Below are positions 15,460 through 24,840 of a DNA stretch of 64,000 nucleotides, one piece after another. Source of the DNA: Synergistes jonesii (lineage in GTDB: Bacteria; Synergistota; Synergistia; Synergistales; Synergistaceae); contig NZ_JMKI01000037.1 of assembly GCF_000712295.1 (NCBI RefSeq), forward strand, positions 124,001 to 188,000. The letters run 5' to 3'. The position numbers and the translations under genes were made by a program. Under the pieces are notes generated by a model. It made no database searches. It saw only the letters and a program-made list of their open reading frames with translations, and was not told the DNA's origin. Numbering within the stretch: position 1 is the first letter of the stretch; each line of letters starts with the position of its first letter.

Positions 15460-18035
15460 TTGAAGCCAAGCACCTTTCTGCTCTCGCCGCGCAGGCGGCT
15501 GACGAGCTCGAGCGCGGAAAGGGGCGTCATGTTGTCGGGGTCGCAGGCGGCGAGCTCTTCGAGTATCGCCTCCTGCCTGACGTCGAAGAGCGTCAGCTGG
15601 CTGTGCGGCGACTGTTTCATCTCTTCGTTCTTCTGCGCCCCCTCCTCCTCGAACTTGGCGAGCAGCTCCTGCGAGCGGCGAAGCACCGCGGAAGGTATTC
15701 CCGCGAGGCGCGCCACCTCTATGCCGTAGGAGCGGTCGGAGGGGGCTTCGACGATCTTGTGCAGGAAAACTATCCCGCGCTCGCTCTCCTCGACGCCCAT
15801 GCTGAGGTTCACTATCCCCGGCAGCAGGTCGGCCATCTGCGTCAGCTCGTGGTAGTGGGTCGCGAAGAGGACGCGCGGCTTGGCGTGTTCCTGCCCCTGC
15901 AGGAATTCGACGACGGCCCACGCGATGCTGAGGCCGTCGTAGGTCGAGGTGCCGCGCCCGACCTCGTCGAGGATTATAAGGCTCCTATCCGTCGCATGGC
16001 GCAGGATGTTGGCAGTCTCCACCATCTCGACCATGAAGGTACTCTGTCCGCGCGCCAGCTCGTCCCGCGCCCCGATTCTCGTGAAAACGCGGTCGACGAG
16101 CCCGATCTTCGCGCTCTCGGCCGGTATGAAGGAGCCGATATGGGCCATTATCGCGATAAGGGCCGCCATGCGCAGGTAGGTCGATTTTCCGGCCATGTTC
16201 GGGCCCGTTATAAGCGCGATCCTGCGTCCGTTCTCCGCGCTGAAGTTGAAGTCGTTCGGCGTGAAGGGATTTTTCCCCAGCGTCAGCTCGACGACGGGAT
16301 GGCGCGCGTTCTTCACGACGAAGTCCTTGCTCATGTCTATCTTCGGCCGCGTGTAGCCGCGTTCGTCCGCTACGGCGGCGAGCGACGCGAAACTGTCGAG
16401 CTCCGCGATGAAGTTCGCGCCGCGCTGCACGGAAGCCGACGCGTCGAGCGTACGCTCGACGAGCTCGGCGTACAGCTTCGCCTCTATGCTTTGAATCTCC
16501 CCCTCGGCGCGGAAGATCTCATCTTCGAATTTTTTCAGCTCTTCGGTGATGAAGCGCTCCGCGCCGACGAGCGTCTGTTTTCTTATGTAATCGGCCGGCA
16601 CGCGCGACAGGGAGCCCTTCGGCACCTCTATGTAGTAGCCGAATACTTTGTTCACGCCGGCCTTGAGATTTTTTATACCGCTCCTCTCGCGCTCCCCTTC
16701 CTCGAACGCGGCTAGGCGGGACGAAGAATTCGCCGCGACGTCGCGCCACTTGTCGAGCTCGGCGCTGAAGCCGGGCTTTATCACGCCGCCGTCGCGCAGC
16801 ATCCGCGGCGCCGAATCGCCTATGGCGGCGAAGAGCAGAGCCGAAAGCTCCGAGGCGTCGCAGTCGGGGACGAGCGGCGAAAGCGTTTCGTCCTCCTTGA
16901 TGAGAGAGATTATCTCGGGCAGCATTTTAAGCGTCTCTTTTATCGCGAGAAGGTCGCAGGGCGAACCCATCTTGAGAGTCAGCCGCGAGAGGGCCTTGCC
17001 CATGTCGCGGCACTCCGCGAGCAGCTCGAAAAGCGCTGAGCGCAGCTTTCTCTTCTCCGCGAGGCGGCCGACCACGTCCTGCCTGCGCTCGATCGCATCT
17101 ATATCCTGAAGCGGCGACGTTATCCACTCCTTCAGGAGGCGCCTGCCCATAGAAGTGCGGCACTTGTTGAGGGACCAGAAGAGCGACGTCTCGCCCTTGT
17201 CGATAAGCTCGAGGTTCGTCTGCGTGCTCTGGTCGAGTATAAGATTTTCGCGCGGCAGGATAGGCGTGACGGCCGTAATATGAGAGGCCTTCGAAAACTG
17301 CGTCTCTTCGAGATATTTCAAAGCCGCGGCCGCGGCCCCCGCGGCTTCGTCCCTGTCGTCGAGCCCCATCGCGGAAAGGGAGGCTATCCCCCATCTGCGG
17401 CAGAGCCACGCCGACGCCTGCTGCGGGGAGAAATCTCCTTTGTCGCGCTCGACGACACTGCGCTCTGCGATAAGCGGGCAGTTCTTTATGAATTCGTCGC
17501 GCTGTCCGCGACGCAGAATTATCTCATTGGGAGAGAAAGCCGTGAGCAGCGAGACGCCCCCCTCGAGCTGGAAGGTCCCGGCGCGAAGGGAACCGCTCGC
17601 CGATTCGAGCAGGGCGACGGAAATTTCCTTTCCGGCGAAGGAGAGAGCGGCGATCTTTCCGTCGCCTTCGGCGTTCTCCGGCATCCACGTGCCCGGCGTG
17701 ACGATGCGTATGACGCTGCGTTCGACGAGGGTCCTGCCGTCCGGCTCCGTCATCTGCTCGCATATGGCGACGCGGTAGCCGGCCGCGACAAGGCGGCCGA
17801 GATATGAATCTACCGAATGGAAGGGCACTCCGGCCATCGGTATCCTTGCTTCAGAATCTTTCGAACGGGAGGTGAGCGTGATGTCGAGCACCGACGACGC
17901 CGTTTCGGCGTCGTCGAAGAACATTTCATAAAAGTCGCCCATGCGGAAGAAGAGAAGACAGTCGGGATACTTGTCCTTCCAGTAGGTATACTGCTCCAGC
18001 ATGGGCGTCATTTTGATTCCGGACGGGAGTTCCAA
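15456..18035 (-). CDS. mutS: DNA mismatch repair protein MutS
   Basis: An 859-aa MutS1. The N-terminal mismatch-binding motif is seen in LLFFRMGDFYEMFFDDA (Phe and Glu that contact the mispair), followed by connector, lever and clamp domains, then the ATPase core: P-loop TGPNMAGKST, the Q-loop region ARGQSTFMVEM, Walker B LIILDEVGRGTSTYDG and FATHYHEL. The length is typical. The frame begins at a TTG at 18035 (weak AAGG upstream); an ATG nine codons later (MTPMLEQY) is an alternative. It lies between ruvX and mutL. Confidence 0.95.
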   Translation of the reverse strand: MELPSGIKMTPMLEQYTYWKDKYPDCLLFFRMGDFYEMFFDDAETASSVLDITLTSRSKDSEARIPMAGVPFHSVDSYLGRLVAAGYRVAICEQMTEPDGRTLVERSVIRIVTPGTWMPENAEGDGKIAALSFAGKEISVALLESASGSLRAGTFQLEGGVSLLTAFSPNEIILRRGQRDEFIKNCPLIAERSVVERDKGDFSPQQASAWLCRRWGIASLSAMGLDDRDEAAGAAAAALKYLEETQFSKASHITAVTPILPRENLILDQSTQTNLELIDKGETSLFWSLNKCRTSMGRRLLKEWITSPLQDIDAIERRQDVVGRLAEKRKLRSALFELLAECRDMGKALSRLTLKMGSPCDLLAIKETLKMLPEIISLIKEDETLSPLVPDCDASELSALLFAAIGDSAPRMLRDGGVIKPGFSAELDKWRDVAANSSSRLAAFEEGERERSGIKNLKAGVNKVFGYYIEVPKGSLSRVPADYIRKQTLVGAERFITEELKKFEDEIFRAEGEIQSIEAKLYAELVERTLDASASVQRGANFIAELDSFASLAAVADERGYTRPKIDMSKDFVVKNARHPVVELTLGKNPFTPNDFNFSAENGRRIALITGPNMAGKSTYLRMAALIAIMAHIGSFIPAESAKIGLVDRVFTRIGARDELARGQSTFMVEMVETANILRHATDRSLIILDEVGRGTSTYDGLSIAWAVVEFLQGQEHAKPRVLFATHYHELTQMADLLPGIVNLSMGVEESERGIVFLHKIVEAPSDRSYGIEVARLAGIPSAVLRRSQELLAKFEEEGAQKNEEMKQSPHSQLTLFDVRQEAILEELAACDPDNMTPLSALELVSRLRGESRKVLGFK

Positions 18036-18051
18036 TTCGGGGCCTTCTTAT

Positions 18052-18477
18052 TCAGGAAAGCGTCACATTCCTGCTGTCGAGGTAGGACTGAAGCAGGAGG
18101 GTCGCCGCGACCTCGTCCACTTTTTTCTTTCTTCCGGCGCGCGAGACGTCGGCTTCTAAAAGGGCCCGCTGCGCTATCGTCGTAGTGAAGCGTTCGTCCC
18201 AGAACTCCGTCTCGATCTCCGGGAAGCGCTCCTTTATCGTCCTTTCAGTCTCGCGCATACGTTCGGCCTCGGGGCCTTCGCTGCCGTCGGTGCGCCGCGG
18301 CAGCCCTATCAGAAGCTTCGGGCTGCCGTAGCGCGAAATTATTTTCTCAAGCTCTGAGAGCCAGTCGCCCTTTGCGCTGAGCACGGCCAGCCCCTGGGCG
18401 AAGCCGCCCAGCGGATCGCTGACCGCGACGCCTATCCTGACGGCGCCTATGTCGAGGGCGATGACTCTCCGCGTCAT
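18052..18477 (-). CDS. ruvX: Putative pre-16S rRNA nuclease RuvX/YqgF
   Basis: A 141-aa RNase H-like protein with the YqgF signatures IALDIGAVRIGVAVSD (catalytic Asp), LLIGLPRRTDGSEG and the C-terminal EVAATLLLQSYLD with FWDERFTT upstream. The family processes 16S rRNA 5' ends. The start overlaps the alaS stop as ATGA, a common bacterial gene order (alaS-ruvX). Confidence 0.92.
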   Translation of the reverse strand: MTRRVIALDIGAVRIGVAVSDPLGGFAQGLAVLSAKGDWLSELEKIISRYGSPKLLIGLPRRTDGSEGPEAERMRETERTIKERFPEIETEFWDERFTTTIAQRALLEADVSRAGRKKKVDEVAATLLLQSYLDSRNVTLS

Positions 18478-21125
18478 TTTTTCTTCGCCATAAGCTCTTT
18501 GAATATCGCGGGAGCCGCCGCGAAAGCTTTATCCAGCTTATCCGAGCTCTGAGCGCCGCCCTGGGCGAGAGCCGGGCTTCCGCCGCCCTTGCCGCCCATC
18601 TCGGCGGCTACCGCCTTGATCAGCTGTCCAGCGTTCGCTCCGAGCTTCACCGTCTCGGGCGACGCCATAGCGGTCAGCATGACGCGCTTCTCTTCGCCCA
18701 CTCCGGCTAAGAGCGTTACGGCGTGCGGATATTTCTGACGAATCCTGTCGCCGATCTGACGAAGCAGGTCCGGAGTGACGTTGTCGAATTTTTCGATGAT
18801 AAGCTCGACCCCGCCCTCGCTCGCGCACGGCCTCACGCTGTTTTCTATGTCGGACATCGCGGCCCTGACCTGCAGTTCGCGGTTCTTGCGTTCGAGGACC
18901 TTCTTCTCGTCGAGCATCGCTTCGAGCTTTGACTGCAGCGACTCGACGTCGCCGCCGAACATCGTTACGGCCATGGCTACCGCCGCGCCGTAGCTCTGGA
19001 AGAGCGGCAAGGACGACGAGCCGGCGACCGCCGTGATTCTGCGTATGCCGGAACCGATGCCCTCTTCGCGGACTATCTTCACGAGGCCGATCTCGCCGGT
19101 ATTCCTGACGTGAGTGCCCCCGCAGAGCTCGGTCGAGAAATCTTGCACGCTTACCACGCGCACTCTGTCGCCGTATTTTTCTTCGAACAGCGCGCGCGCT
19201 CCGCTCTTTTTCGCGTCTTCGAGCGCCATGACGGTCGTAACGACGGGCGCGTTTTTCAGCACCTGCCCGTAGACGATGCGCTCTACCTCGCGCAGCTCGT
19301 CGATAGTCACAGGCGCGAAATGGTTGAAGTCGAAACGCAGGAAGGTCGGAGTCACGATGGAGCCCGCCTGGCGCACGTGCTTGCCGAGGACGCGCGTCAG
19401 CGCCTCGTGCAGAAGGTGCGTCGCGGTGTGGTGGCGCCGTATCTCGGCGCGGCGCTTTTCATCTACGCAGGCATCCACGACGTCGCCGAGCTTGACGGCG
19501 CCGGACGTCACCTTGCCGCGGTGGATTATGAGGTCGGGCGCCGGGTAGAGAGTGTCTTCCACTTCGAAGGTCGCGCCCTCCGCCGTGATCGTCCCCTTAT
19601 CGCCGACCTGTCCGCCCTTTTCGCCGTAGAAGGGCGTATCGGAAAGGACGAGCTCGGCTTCCGCGCCGGCGGCGACGCTATCCACGGAAGCGCCGTCAAC
19701 GATTATCGCTTCGACCGAGGCTTCGCAGCTCGTCTTCTCGTATCCGCAGAAAGGCGACGGCGCAAGCCTGTCGGCGAGCTCGGTGTATACGCTCTTCGAC
19801 ATCACGCTCGACGTCTGCCTGCTTGCCGCGCGGGCGCGCTCGCGCTGGGCCTCCATCGCGCCCTCGAAGCCCTCCTCGTCTACCGATATACCGCGCTCTT
19901 CGCACATCTCTTCCGTGAGTTCGAGCGGAAAGCCGAAGGTGTCGTAAAGCACGAACGCGACGTCTCCGGGCAGTTCTTTTTTGCCCGCGGCCTCTAATTT
20001 TTCTATCTCAGAATACATAAGCTCGCTGCCCTGCGACAGGGTGCGCGAGAAGCGCTCCTCTTCGGTGCTGAGCACCTGCTCTATCGCCGAAGCCTGTTCG
20101 ACGAGTTCGTGATACTCGTCGCCTATCGACTGACGCACGACGGGCAGAAGCTCTGTGAGGAAGGGGCGCTCGATCCCCAGCAGCCTGCCGAAGCGCACCG
20201 AACGGCGGATGAGGCGGCGGAGCACGTAGCCTGTGCCGTCGTTCGTCGGGAGGACGCCGTCCGCTATCATGAACGCCGAAGCGCGGATGTGGTCGGAGAT
20301 GATCTTCACGGCCATATCCTTCTTAGGGTCCTCGCCGTATTTAACGTTGACGAGCTCGCAAGCCTTCTCCATTATCGGGCGGAAGAGGTCCGTCTCGAAG
20401 TCGTTCGGCGCGCCCTGCACGACTGACGCGAGGCGTTCGAGCCCCATTCCCGTGTCTATGTTTTTCTTCGGCAGAGGCGTGAGCTTGCCTTCCTTGTCGC
20501 GGTTATACTGCATAAAGACGAGGTTCCAGATCTCAAGGTAGCGGTCGCAGTCGCAGCCTACGTTGCAGCTCGGCTTGCCGCAGGAAAATTCTTCGCCCTG
20601 GTCATAAATTATTTCGGAGCAGGGGCCGCAGGGGCCGACGGGGCCGGCCGCCCAGAAGTTGTCGTCTTCGCCGAGGCGGAATATCCTCTCCTTCGGCAGG
20701 CCGACCTTCTCGTGCCAGATATCGAACGCCTCGTCGTCGTCAAGATAGACCGTCGCGTAAAGCCTGTTCGGATCGAGGCCGACGCGCTCCGTCAGGAATT
20801 CCCAGGCCCACGGGATTATCTCTTCCTTGAAATAATCGCCGAAGCTGAAGTTCCCGAGCATTTCAAAAAACGTGTGATGGCGCGCCGTATGTCCGACGTT
20901 TTCTATGTCGTTCGTGCGCACGCACTTCTGCGCGGTCGTCGCCCTCGTCACCTCCGGTTTCTTGAGGCCGAGGAAGTACGGCTTGAAGGGCACCATGCCC
21001 GCTATCGTAAAGAGAAGCGTCGGGTCGTCGGGTACGAGCGAAAAGCTGTGGTACCTTTTGCAGCCCTTCTCTTCGAAAAACTTTAAAAACAGTTCGCGTA
21101 ATTCTTTGCCGCTGCGGCGTTCCAT
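18474..21125 (-). CDS. alaS: Alanyl-tRNA synthetase
   Basis: An 883-aa class II synthetase. The catalytic domain opens with LRELFLKFFEEKGCKRYHS and contains HHTFFEMLGNFSFGDYFK and the motif 3 region NDGTGYVLRRLIRRSVRFG. The editing domain has HHTATHLLHEAL with the later CGGTHVRNTGEIG motif that binds zinc and hydrolyses mischarged Ser/Gly-tRNA. The C-terminal C-Ala domain ends in the Gly-rich MGGKGGGSPALAQGG stretch. The length is typical. It has its own promoter and an AGGGGG ribosome-binding site. Confidence 0.96.
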   Translation of the reverse strand: MERRSGKELRELFLKFFEEKGCKRYHSFSLVPDDPTLLFTIAGMVPFKPYFLGLKKPEVTRATTAQKCVRTNDIENVGHTARHHTFFEMLGNFSFGDYFKEEIIPWAWEFLTERVGLDPNRLYATVYLDDDEAFDIWHEKVGLPKERIFRLGEDDNFWAAGPVGPCGPCSEIIYDQGEEFSCGKPSCNVGCDCDRYLEIWNLVFMQYNRDKEGKLTPLPKKNIDTGMGLERLASVVQGAPNDFETDLFRPIMEKACELVNVKYGEDPKKDMAVKIISDHIRASAFMIADGVLPTNDGTGYVLRRLIRRSVRFGRLLGIERPFLTELLPVVRQSIGDEYHELVEQASAIEQVLSTEEERFSRTLSQGSELMYSEIEKLEAAGKKELPGDVAFVLYDTFGFPLELTEEMCEERGISVDEEGFEGAMEAQRERARAASRQTSSVMSKSVYTELADRLAPSPFCGYEKTSCEASVEAIIVDGASVDSVAAGAEAELVLSDTPFYGEKGGQVGDKGTITAEGATFEVEDTLYPAPDLIIHRGKVTSGAVKLGDVVDACVDEKRRAEIRRHHTATHLLHEALTRVLGKHVRQAGSIVTPTFLRFDFNHFAPVTIDELREVERIVYGQVLKNAPVVTTVMALEDAKKSGARALFEEKYGDRVRVVSVQDFSTELCGGTHVRNTGEIGLVKIVREEGIGSGIRRITAVAGSSSLPLFQSYGAAVAMAVTMFGGDVESLQSKLEAMLDEKKVLERKNRELQVRAAMSDIENSVRPCASEGGVELIIEKFDNVTPDLLRQIGDRIRQKYPHAVTLLAGVGEEKRVMLTAMASPETVKLGANAGQLIKAVAAEMGGKGGGSPALAQGGAQSSDKLDKAFAAAPAIFKELMAKKK

Positions 21126-21164
21126 TGGAATTTCCCCCTGCCAATCAGACTAACTTGATATTAT

Positions 21165-21193
21165 ATATTATTTGCCTGAAATTGCACAGGCAA
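21165..21193 (-). promoter_or_regulatory. Sigma-70 promoter for alaS
   Basis: TTGCCT (21188-21193), 17-nt spacer, TAATAT (21165-21170), with a TATAAT overlapping 5 nt further on. It predicts a short leader of about 35 nt, leaving no room for a T-box. Confidence 0.55.
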
Positions 21194-21194
21194 A

Positions 21195-21237
21195 GGAAGC
21201 GCCGCCGCGTCGCGCTGATTTTACGCGCCGCGGCGGC
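21195..21237 (-). terminator. Hairpin, probable terminator of the mtaD operon
   Basis: A 14-position GC-rich stem with one mismatch and a 9-nt loop (21201-21237). The following minus-strand run is only moderately T-rich (CTTCCTTTGCC), so termination may be weak. Confidence 0.5.
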
Positions 21238-21284
21238 CTTAGTCCCCGGTATTTTTTCAGAGCGCGGCCCTTCGGCGCGCGCCG

Positions 21285-22562
21285 CTACAGAAGTTTTTTT
21301 CTCGCCTCGGCGCCCTCGGCGATTATACGGGCGGCGTCGAGCTTCGAGAACGCGCCTCTATGGTAAAGGGTCTCGCCCGCGACGACCGTCGTCATCACAT
21401 CGGCCGACGAGCCAGCGTAGACGAGATAGCCGGCGAGGTTTTCGCAGTCCCATCCGGCGTAGTGGGGGCGGTCGAGGTCGATCAGAAGGAAGTCCGCGTC
21501 GAAGCCTTCCTTTATCAGCCCGACGTTGTCGAAGCCCAGCGCCTCCGCGCCGTTCCTCGTCGCCATGCGCAGCGCGCATTCCGCCGACAGGAGCGTAGGA
21601 TTCAGATTTACTCCCTTCTGAAGCAGCGCGGCGAAGCGCATCTCCTCCCACATGTCGAGCCTGTTGTTGCTCGACGCCCCGTCGGTGCCGAGCGCCACCT
21701 TCGCGCCGGCCTCGTTCATCGCGGCGACGGGAGCCGTGCCGCTGCCTAGCTTCAAGTTGCTCTTCGGGTTGTGCGCGATCGTAAGATTCGCGCGCGCGTA
21801 GAAGGGCAGCTTCTCCTTTTCGATCCAGACGCAGTGCGCGAGCAGCAGACGCCTGACGCCGAGCAGCCCGGCCTTTTCGAGATATTCCTCCGGCGCCATC
21901 GTCTTTCCGGCTTCGACCATACCCCACTCGCCCTTCGTTTCAAGCCAGTGGAGCTGCACTCCGAGATCGTTTTCCTTCGCCGCGGCGGCGATGTCCTTCA
22001 TAAGGGCGAAGGGCACGGTATAGGGAGCGTGCGGTCCGAGCTGCACGTTGACGAGCCCCTGCGCGCCATTATAATCGCGCGCGAGCTTCAGGTTCTCCGC
22101 GAGCTTCGCCGCGCCGTCCGCGCCGCCGACGATGCCGCGCGAGAGCCCGGCGCGTATGCCGGCGGCCAGAGCCGCGTCGGCTACCCTGTCCATATAAAAA
22201 TACATGTCCGCAAAGCAGGTCGTGCCCGTGGAGAGCATTTCGAGTATCGAGAGCATCGTCCCCTTATAGACCAGCTCGCCGTCAAGCTTCGCCTCGGCAG
22301 GCCATATCCGCTTCCGCAGCCAATCCATCAAAGGCAGGTCTTCGCCGAAGCCGCGCAGCAGCGTCATCGCCGCGTGCCCGTGCGCGTTGACGAAGCCGGG
22401 AATCAGCGCCGTCGCGCCGCGTCCCTCGTAGGCCGCGCCGAAGGGATAGGCGCCAGCGGGCTTCACCGCGGAAATTTTTCCGCCCTCGGTGCAGACGTCG
22501 CAACGCCGCGCGCCCTGCGATTCGGCGTCCCAGACTATCACGTCGCGGTAGAGTTTTTTCAA
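21285..22562 (-). CDS. mtaD: 5-methylthioadenosine/S-adenosylhomocysteine deaminase
   Basis: A 425-aa amidohydrolase. The metal-binding NAHGHAAM near residue 62, GPHAPYT, the His in LLAHCVWI and the Asp in LGTDGASSNNRLDM match the MtaD/SAH deaminase group, which deaminates S-adenosylhomocysteine, methylthioadenosine and often adenosine to inosine derivatives. The usual HLSET segment reads HWLETKGE here. It starts 1 nt after ahcY ends and is in one operon with ahcY and mtnA, which supports the substrate call. Confidence 0.9.
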   Translation of the reverse strand: MKKLYRDVIVWDAESQGARRCDVCTEGGKISAVKPAGAYPFGAAYEGRGATALIPGFVNAHGHAAMTLLRGFGEDLPLMDWLRKRIWPAEAKLDGELVYKGTMLSILEMLSTGTTCFADMYFYMDRVADAALAAGIRAGLSRGIVGGADGAAKLAENLKLARDYNGAQGLVNVQLGPHAPYTVPFALMKDIAAAAKENDLGVQLHWLETKGEWGMVEAGKTMAPEEYLEKAGLLGVRRLLLAHCVWIEKEKLPFYARANLTIAHNPKSNLKLGSGTAPVAAMNEAGAKVALGTDGASSNNRLDMWEEMRFAALLQKGVNLNPTLLSAECALRMATRNGAEALGFDNVGLIKEGFDADFLLIDLDRPHYAGWDCENLAGYLVYAGSSADVMTTVVAGETLYHRGAFSKLDAARIIAEGAEARKKLL

Positions 22563-22563
22563 T

Positions 22564-23811
22564 TTATTCCCTCCAGCTCGCCATATAGGCTTCCTGCTCC
22601 GGCGTCAGCTTCTCTATCGTTATCCCGAGCGTTTCGAGCTTGAGCTCGGCTATGCGGCGGTCGAGCTCGTAGGGCACGTTGTAAAGGCCGGGGGAGAGTT
22701 TGTTCTGCGAGATATAGAGGGCCGAAAGCAGCTGCATCGCGAAGCTCAGATCCATGATCTCGACGGGGTGACCGTCGCCGGCCGCCAGGTTGACGAGGCG
22801 CCCCTCGCCGAGAAGGTGCAGCCTGCGCCCGTCCGGCATCACGTATGTGTCGACGTTCGCGCGCGGGCTGTAAGTCTTGACCGCCATCTCGCGCAGGTCG
22901 GGGACGTAGACCTCGACGTCGAAGTGCCCCGCGTTCGCAAGCAGTACGCCGTCCTTCATGACTTCGAAATGCTCGCGGCGGATGACCTTCGTATCGCCCG
23001 TGACGGAGATGAACACGTCGCCAAGCTTCGCCGCGTCGTTCATATTCATCACTTCGAAGCCGTCCATCAGCGCTTCGAGAGCGCGGTGCGGGTCGACCTC
23101 CACGACTATCACGCGCGCGCCCAGCCCGGCCGCGCGCTTCGACGCGCCCTTGCCGCACCAGCCGTAGCCGGCGATGACGACGCTCTTGCCGGCGACCATG
23201 AGGTTCGTCGTGCGAAGCATCGCGTCCCATACCGACTGCCCGGTGCCGTAGCGGTTGTCGAATAAATTTTTGCTCTGCGCGTCGTTGACGGCGAGCATCG
23301 GGAAGGGAAGGACGCCCTCGGCCGCCATCGCCCTGAGGCGCTTGATTCCCGTCGTCGTTTCCTCGCAGCCACCCATTATGTTTTTGACGAGGTCTCGGCG
23401 TTCGCCGACGACCATAGCGACGACGTCGCCGCCGTCGTCTATTATCACCTGCGGGTCCCAGCCGAGCATTTCGCGCAGATTGTCGCCGTACTCGTCGGCG
23501 CTCATACCGCGCCTGCTGAATACGTGGACGCCCTCTTCGACGAGAGCCGCGCATATCGGGTCCTGCGTCGAAAGGGGATTGCTGCCGGCGGCGGCGACCG
23601 TCGCGCCGAGCCCGCGCAGCACCTTGAGCAGGCAGGCCGTCTTAGCCTCGAGGTGCAGGCACGCGCCGACCGTGACGCCGTCAAGGGGCTTCGACGCAGC
23701 TTCCTTTTCCGCGATGAGCTTCAGCACGGGCATGTATTCCCAGGCCCACTCCATGCGTCTGTGCCCCTCCGGCGCAAGCTTTATATCGGCGATTCTGAAT
23801 TCGTTTCTCAT
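22564..23811 (-). CDS. ahcY: Adenosylhomocysteinase
   Basis: NAD-dependent hydrolysis of S-adenosylhomocysteine to adenosine and homocysteine. The 415-aa protein has the conserved N-terminal EWAWEYMPVL, HLEAKTACLL and NPLSTQD (substrate binding), the catalytic DNRYGTGQS region, the NAD motif VIAGYGWCGKG, EVDPHRALEALMDGFEV and the C-terminal SFAMQLLSALY. It lacks the roughly 40-residue insertion of eukaryotic and some bacterial forms, as in archaeal and anaerobe enzymes. It follows mtnA by 6 nt. Confidence 0.96.
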   Translation of the reverse strand: MRNEFRIADIKLAPEGHRRMEWAWEYMPVLKLIAEKEAASKPLDGVTVGACLHLEAKTACLLKVLRGLGATVAAAGSNPLSTQDPICAALVEEGVHVFSRRGMSADEYGDNLREMLGWDPQVIIDDGGDVVAMVVGERRDLVKNIMGGCEETTTGIKRLRAMAAEGVLPFPMLAVNDAQSKNLFDNRYGTGQSVWDAMLRTTNLMVAGKSVVIAGYGWCGKGASKRAAGLGARVIVVEVDPHRALEALMDGFEVMNMNDAAKLGDVFISVTGDTKVIRREHFEVMKDGVLLANAGHFDVEVYVPDLREMAVKTYSPRANVDTYVMPDGRRLHLLGEGRLVNLAAGDGHPVEIMDLSFAMQLLSALYISQNKLSPGLYNVPYELDRRIAELKLETLGITIEKLTPEQEAYMASWRE

Positions 23812-23817
23812 TTTATC

Positions 23818-24840
23818 TTATCGATCCTCCTCTATCGTTTTTTTTATATTTTCCGCAAGCGGCGCGCGGATTATGCCGCGCTCCGTTATTATTCCCGTTA
23901 TCAGCGAACGCGGCGTCACGTCGAAAGAAGGGTTCCATACGTCCGTATCCTCCGGCATTACCTTCACGCCGCGCAGCTCGCGCACCTCTCTGCCGTCCCT
24001 GTATTCTATCGGGATATCCGCGCCTGACGCGCATTTCAAATCGAACGTCGAAAGCGGGGCCGCGACGTAAAAGGGCACGCCGTGGAAGCGCGCGGCTATC
24101 GCCAGAGAATAGGTCCCTATCTTGTTCGCCGCGTCGCCGTTCGCCGCTATCCTGTCCGCTCCGGTTATCACGGCGTCTATCTTCCGGCGCGACATGAGAA
24201 AAGCGGCCGTCGAATCTGTTATAACAGTGACGTCGAAGCCGTCGCTCGAAAGTTCGAATGAGGTCAGCAGAGCGCCCTGCAGCCGCGGGCGCGTCTCGTC
24301 GGCGAAAATTTTTATCTCCTTGCCGGCCTCGGCCGCGGCGCGGAAAACGCCGAGCGCGGTGCCGTAGCCGGCGGTGGCGAGAGCTCCGGCGTTGCAGTGC
24401 GTCAGCGCCGCGCCCGTACGCGGCAGCACGCTCTGCCCGTAAAAGCCTATTTTTCTGTTTATTTCAATATCCTCGTTATGGATCTTCACGGCTTCGGCCT
24501 CCATAACGCGGCACATTTCATCATTCGGCTTATCCTTGTTAGCGTGATATAAATCTTTCATCCGCTCGACGGCCCAGAAGAGGTTTACAGCCGTCGGGCG
24601 CGACGCGGCCAAGAGCTTTGCGGCCTCGTCGAAATCGCCGCCGTTCGCGGCCGCGAGCGCGAGGCCGTAAGCCGCAGCGACGCCTATCGCGGGAGCTCCG
24701 CGCACGACCATCTCCTTTATCGCGCGCGCCGTCTCCTCCGCGCTCTCGCACACGACGCGGCGGAGTTCGAAGGGCAGCAGCCGCTGATCGAGCAGCGTCA
24801 GTTTTTTATCCTCCCATTTGATAGTTTCCGGCAGCATCAT
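23818..24840 (-). CDS. mtnA: S-methyl-5-thioribose-1-phosphate isomerase
   Basis: Converts methylthioribose-1-phosphate to methylthioribulose-1-phosphate in methionine salvage; the eIF2B-like fold is shared with ribose-1,5-bisphosphate isomerase. Key parts seen: VVRGAPAIGVAAAYG, the catalytic Cys in LTHCNAGALATAGYGT, DETRPRLQGA, and the catalytic Asp in ITGADRIAANGDAANKIGTY. The length is 340 aa. The start overlaps the xseA stop (ATGATG; either ATG is possible), with GGGAGG upstream. Linked to ahcY and mtaD. Confidence 0.93.
   Translation of the reverse strand: MMLPETIKWEDKKLTLLDQRLLPFELRRVVCESAEETARAIKEMVVRGAPAIGVAAAYGLALAAANGGDFDEAAKLLAASRPTAVNLFWAVERMKDLYHANKDKPNDEMCRVMEAEAVKIHNEDIEINRKIGFYGQSVLPRTGAALTHCNAGALATAGYGTALGVFRAAAEAGKEIKIFADETRPRLQGALLTSFELSSDGFDVTVITDSTAAFLMSRRKIDAVITGADRIAANGDAANKIGTYSLAIAARFHGVPFYVAAPLSTFDLKCASGADIPIEYRDGREVRELRGVKVMPEDTDVWNPSFDVTPRSLITGIITERGIIRAPLAENIKKTIEEDR

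Noticed and set aside
21126-21284. Possible T-box riboswitch before alaS
   Set aside because: The predicted leader is only about 35 nt, and no T-box sequence or specifier loop is visible; the GC-rich hairpin at 21201-21237 lies upstream of the promoter.
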